15,949 nucleotides of DNA, from positions 1 to 15,949 of the forward strand of contig JAJZFE010000202.1 in assembly GCA_021798655.1 (NCBI GenBank), in the 5' to 3' direction. Below the pieces are notes generated by a model. The model did not search any database and was not told the origin of the DNA. It saw only the letters and a list, made by a program, of their open reading frames with translations. Source of the DNA: Acidobacteriota bacterium (GTDB taxonomy: Bacteria; Acidobacteriota; Terriglobia; Terriglobales; Acidobacteriaceae). The position numbers and the translations under genes are program-made. Shown piece by piece: positions 13,951 to 15,949 of this stretch; within the stretch, counting starts at the first letter, position 1; each line of letters opens with the position of its first letter.

Positions 13951-13990
13951 TTTTGCGTGTTCCTGCATGTTCCTGCGTGCTCCTGCGTTC
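13951..13990 (-). repeat. 10-bp tandem repeats with Shine-Dalgarno-like cores
   Basis: Four consecutive 10-mers read TTTTGCGTGT, TCCTGCATGT, TCCTGCGTGC and TCCTGCGTTC on the plus strand. On the transcribed minus strand this gives repeated GCAGGAAC/GCAGGAGC units, each with an AGGA core, just upstream of the HNH ribosome-binding site. They fill most of the comF-HNH intergenic gap. Confidence 0.7.
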
Positions 13991-14003
13991 TGCTGCAAAC
14001 CTG

Positions 14004-14948
14004 CTACCAACCAAAACCTCGTCGCCGCTTCTCGTCCGGCTCGACCAGCCGCTGCAGCGACGACATCGGGAAGAAAAGCGACACATCACGTTCCGGCGGC
14101 TGCATCACCGACTGCGCCCGCGCCGCCGTCGCCACCCAGACCTTCGTCGCGCCCGCACGCCGCAACACCTTCGCGCACTCCCGCGCCGTCGCTCCCGTGG
14201 TCAGGATGTCGTCGATCAGCAGCACCTCGTGCCCCGCAAACCGCCCCGTCCCCGTCGTTTCGAACGCCCCGCGCACGCTCTCCCGCCGCTGCTTCGGGTC
14301 CAGCGCATACAACGGCTGCGTATCTCGCACCCGCACCAGCGCGCCCGTCTCCACCCGCAGCCGCCACGTCGGCTCACTCTTCTTCAACCGCGTCACCGCA
14401 GCCTGCGCCAGCAGCAGCGCCTGGTTGTAGCCCCGCTCCCGCTCCCGCGCTTTGAACAGCGGCACCGGCACCACCACCAGCTCAGCGCCCGCATCCTCAC
14501 GCAGCAGCGCAACCCCCTCCGCCAACCGTTTGCCCAGCAGCAGCTCTGCCAGCCCGCGCCGCCCCTCAAACTTCAGCAGGTGCAGCAACTCGCGCATCTC
14601 GTCGTCGTAATCCCCACCCGCCACCGCGCGTTCAAACTGCGGCTGGGCCAGCCGGCACATCGTGCACGCTCCCCCACGCGCCTCCGCAAACCGCAGCGAC
14701 TCAAACCCCAGCGCCTCCCCACAGCGCGCGCAATACACCTCATCCCGTGACACCGACCTCGCGCCCAACCGCGCCAGGCAATCCTCACAGACCCGCACCG
14801 TCCCCACAACCAACACCGGGCCGCCACACAGGCGACACTCCGACGGCATCATCAATACGGCAAGATCGTTAACACCCGTGCGGACAAACCCACCGCAACT
14901 TCGAAGCACGCGCGTTACCGCACGCCATCCCTCCGCCCCGCGACCCAT
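14004..14948 (-). CDS. comF: ComF family phosphoribosyltransferase-like protein
   Basis: The protein has 314 residues from the ATG at 14948; a GTG at 14999 and an ATG pair at 14852/14849 are alternatives. No start has a clear Shine-Dalgarno, so the 5' end is uncertain. The N-terminal zinc ribbon has CRLC (Cys38, Cys41), CEDC (Cys54, Cys57), CARC (Cys73, Cys76) and CTMC (Cys95, Cys98). It is followed by the ComF signatures [37 protein letters not shown] (with RGYNQ, about 172-176) and the PRPP loop [13 protein letters not shown] (242-254). ComF homologues are needed for DNA uptake in naturally competent bacteria and have been linked to DNA repair, but most genomes carry one regardless of competence. 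A promoter lies upstream, and the HNH gene follows 70 bp downstream. Confidence 0.9.
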   Translation of the reverse strand: MGRGAEGWRAVTRVLRSCGGFVRTGVNDLAVLMMPSECRLCGGPVLVVGTVRVCEDCLARLGARSVSRDEVYCARCGEALGFESLRFAEARGGACTMCRLAQPQFERAVAGGDYDDEMRELLHLLKFEGRRGLAELLLGKRLAEGVALLREDAGAELVVVPVPLFKARERERGYNQALLLAQAAVTRLKKSEPTWRLRVETGALVRVRDTQPLYALDPKQRRESVRGAFETTGTGRFAGHEVLLIDDILTTGATARECAKVLRRAGATKVWVATAARAQSVMQPPERDVSLFFPMSSLQRLVEPDEKRRRGFGW

Positions 14949-15068
14949 GCGTTGCGACGGGCCAGGCGGACCACCACTCCCGAGTTGGAACACCTTCACG
15001 CTTTCGCTGCTGAAGACCTACCTACCCGTGGCGCGGGCAAAAGAAGCTCCAGCCCCGCCGTTACGCGC

Positions 15069-15097
15069 AGTATACCCCTGCCTTGGAAACAGTGCAA
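15069..15097 (-). promoter_or_regulatory. Sigma70-type promoter of comF
   Basis: On the minus strand TTGCAC (15092-15097) and TATACT (15069-15074) are 17 bp apart, close to consensus. The expected start near 15062 gives a leader of about 114 nt to the chosen comF ATG. It lies 35 bp beyond the toxin gene's stop, so comF is independent of the toxin-antitoxin pair. The rest of the 14949-15131 gap shows nothing else. Confidence 0.6.
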
Positions 15098-15131
15098 TCC
15101 GCGCAGTCTGCCACCGCGAACTCCGGCGCAG

Positions 15132-15533
15132 CTACCTCCACAGGGTCTTCACGTCGTACCGGGCCATCACGGGGTCTCTACTGACCAGCGTCAGATTTCT
15201 CAACCGCGCCTGCGCGATGAACAGCCGGTCGAACGGATCGCCGTGATGCGGAGGCAGGGCCACAGAGGCAAGAATGTCCGCCCGCTCAATCGCCAGCAGC
15301 TTCACCCCGAGGGCTTCAATATCCTGCATAAACTGCGCCACCGAGCTGCCAGCCAGCGGCAAACGGCCCTTGCACGCCTTGTCGGACAACTCCCACACGC
15401 TACCCTCGCTCACAAACAACCGGTTCGAAGGGTCTTCGAGAAGTCGAACCAGGGCATCCGGAAGCTCTGCCGGAGTGTACAACGCCCACAACAGCGCGTG
15501 GCTATCCAGCAGCAGCTCCATTCCAGCGCTCAC
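15132..15533 (-). CDS. vapC: VapC-like PIN-domain ribonuclease toxin
   Basis: The 133-residue protein matches the usual PIN toxin length. Conserved acidic residues that bind the catalytic metal are Asp10 (LLLDSHALLWAL), Glu48 (SVWELSDK), Asp99 and Asp102 (HHGDPFDRLFIAQA) and Asp120 (LVSRDPV). The HGDPFDRL block is typical of the Sll0205/VapC-type subgroup. Such toxins cleave RNA (often tRNA or rRNA) when freed from their antitoxin. The GTG start at 15533 overlaps the antitoxin stop as GTGA, giving translational coupling. An ATG four codons later is the alternative start and sits closer to the first beta strand. All key residues are present, so the toxin looks intact. Confidence 0.88.
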   Translation of the reverse strand: MSAGMELLLDSHALLWALYTPAELPDALVRLLEDPSNRLFVSEGSVWELSDKACKGRLPLAGSSVAQFMQDIEALGVKLLAIERADILASVALPPHHGDPFDRLFIAQARLRNLTLVSRDPVMARYDVKTLWR

Positions 15534-15790
15534 CCGATCATCTTCTCTTCAACGTCCCGCTTCCACTCCCGATCGACCTGCTCCAGCTCCTCTTGCGACA
15601 GCAGTGGCGCAAACGCCTTTCCCGCACCCAGAACCCTGAACTCCGTCCGCCCGGCGTCTTCGTAATCCGCAGACCACACCAGCCGCAGAGCAGGCTTCTC
15701 GGGCAGAGACACCTCCACCACCTCGCCGCTGGTCACCGCGGCGGCAACCTCGTCGTAGTGGTCTGCCACATATTGTGGACTCACGTTCAT
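15530..15790 (-). CDS. Phd/YefM-like antitoxin of the VapC pair
   Basis: The 86-residue protein starts at the ATG at 15790 and overlaps the toxin gene by 4 bases. The N-terminus SPQYVADHYDEVAAAVTSGEVVEVSLPEKPALRLVW has the Phd/YefM layout: a helix, then a beta strand with a 'V-E-V' and a 'P-A-L-R-L-V' strand, used for dimerisation and DNA binding. The acidic C-terminus (SQEELEQVDREWKRDVEEKM) is the expected toxin-wrapping helix. It should neutralise the toxin and repress its own promoter. A -35-like TTGACG (15821-15826, minus strand) lies upstream, but its -10 is poor. A GAGG sits only 2 nt before the ATG. Confidence 0.82.
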   Translation of the reverse strand: MNVSPQYVADHYDEVAAAVTSGEVVEVSLPEKPALRLVWSADYEDAGRTEFRVLGAGKAFAPLLSQEELEQVDREWKRDVEEKMIG

Positions 15791-15855
15791 AGCCTCAGAC
15801 TAGTCCCGCGCCAGAATCGCCGTCAACGCTCCGCAGGCTATATCCTTGTACGAGA

Positions 15856-15949
15856 GTGCCCATCGCCGCCACAACCCCGGTCGCCGTCCCCGCCACCCGC
15901 CGCTCCACCCTGCTGGCCGACTACGCCATCCTCGTCAAGCCGCGCGTCT
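15856..15949 (+). CDS. cyoE: Probable protoheme IX farnesyltransferase (heme o synthase), 5' fragment
   Basis: Only the first 31 codons are inside the window, from a GTG at 15856. The translation ends STLLADYAILVKPRV, which matches the start of UbiA-type prenyltransferases of the CtaB/CyoE group (DY...KPR at the first membrane helix). Heme o synthase adds a farnesyl group to heme b in the inner membrane for cytochrome oxidase assembly. The preceding residues are Ala/Pro/Thr-rich, as is often seen. The start codon is the least certain part: no strong Shine-Dalgarno precedes it. A -10-like TATATC at 15839-15844 would give an almost leaderless mRNA. The gene is divergent from the antitoxin gene, 65 bp away. 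Confidence 0.68.
   Translation, partial: MPIAATTPVAVPATRRSTLLADYAILVKPRV

Overview
The window is GC-rich DNA with strong C/G bias at third codon positions. It very probably comes from a soil-type Acidobacteriota (Terriglobia / Acidobacteriaceae: the Granulicella, Terriglobus, Edaphobacter group). The basis is the combination of an Oar-like TonB-dependent receptor with an N-terminal carboxypeptidase-regulatory domain, a TPR protein, a CRTAC1/ASPIC-UnbV protein, secreted GH43 enzymes and interspersed 'GTCATTC...GAATCTGC' repeats. This is family-pattern recognition; no database search was run.

Layout. (1) Positions 1-882 (+) hold the 3' part of a membrane-anchored protein of unknown function, whose frame is open to the window edge. 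(2) Positions 1146-10557, all on the minus strand, form a polysaccharide-utilisation-like block. Its order of transcription is TonB-dependent receptor (6898-10557), secreted TPR protein (5556-6767), GH43 arabinanase-like enzyme (4261-5388), a CRTAC1/ASPIC-UnbV beta-propeller protein that overlaps the enzyme by ATGA (2408-4264), and a second GH43 lipoprotein with its own promoter (1146-2267). (3) Positions 11007-11936 (-) encode a Gfo/Idh/MocA-type oxidoreductase. (4) Positions 12269-13156 (+) encode a secreted LolA-like protein, preceded by a T-rich 13-bp tandem array and a REP-like element. (5) Positions 13286-14948 (-) hold comF followed by an HNH endonuclease gene. (6) Positions 15132-15790 (-) hold a Phd-like/VapC-PIN toxin-antitoxin pair. 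(7) Positions 15856-15949 (+) are the first 31 codons of a probable heme o synthase (protoheme IX farnesyltransferase).

How the parts may work together. The receptor, TPR protein, two GH43 enzymes and CRTAC1 protein look like an arabinan/arabino-oligosaccharide capture and cleavage system without a recognisable SusD. The two transcription starts of this block have matching architecture (TTGACA, 18-bp spacer, AT-rich -10). They also share a near-identical LacI-type operator-like motif (consensus GKAAACNTTTWC), with three copies before the receptor and one before the lipoprotein GH43. This suggests one trans-encoded regulator controls both. The idea that the TPR and CRTAC1 proteins replace SusD-type glycan-binding proteins is inference and is the most interesting hypothesis here.

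No tRNA, rRNA, CRISPR array, insertion sequence or prophage was seen. The many long ORFs opposite the genes are GC3-driven shadows.
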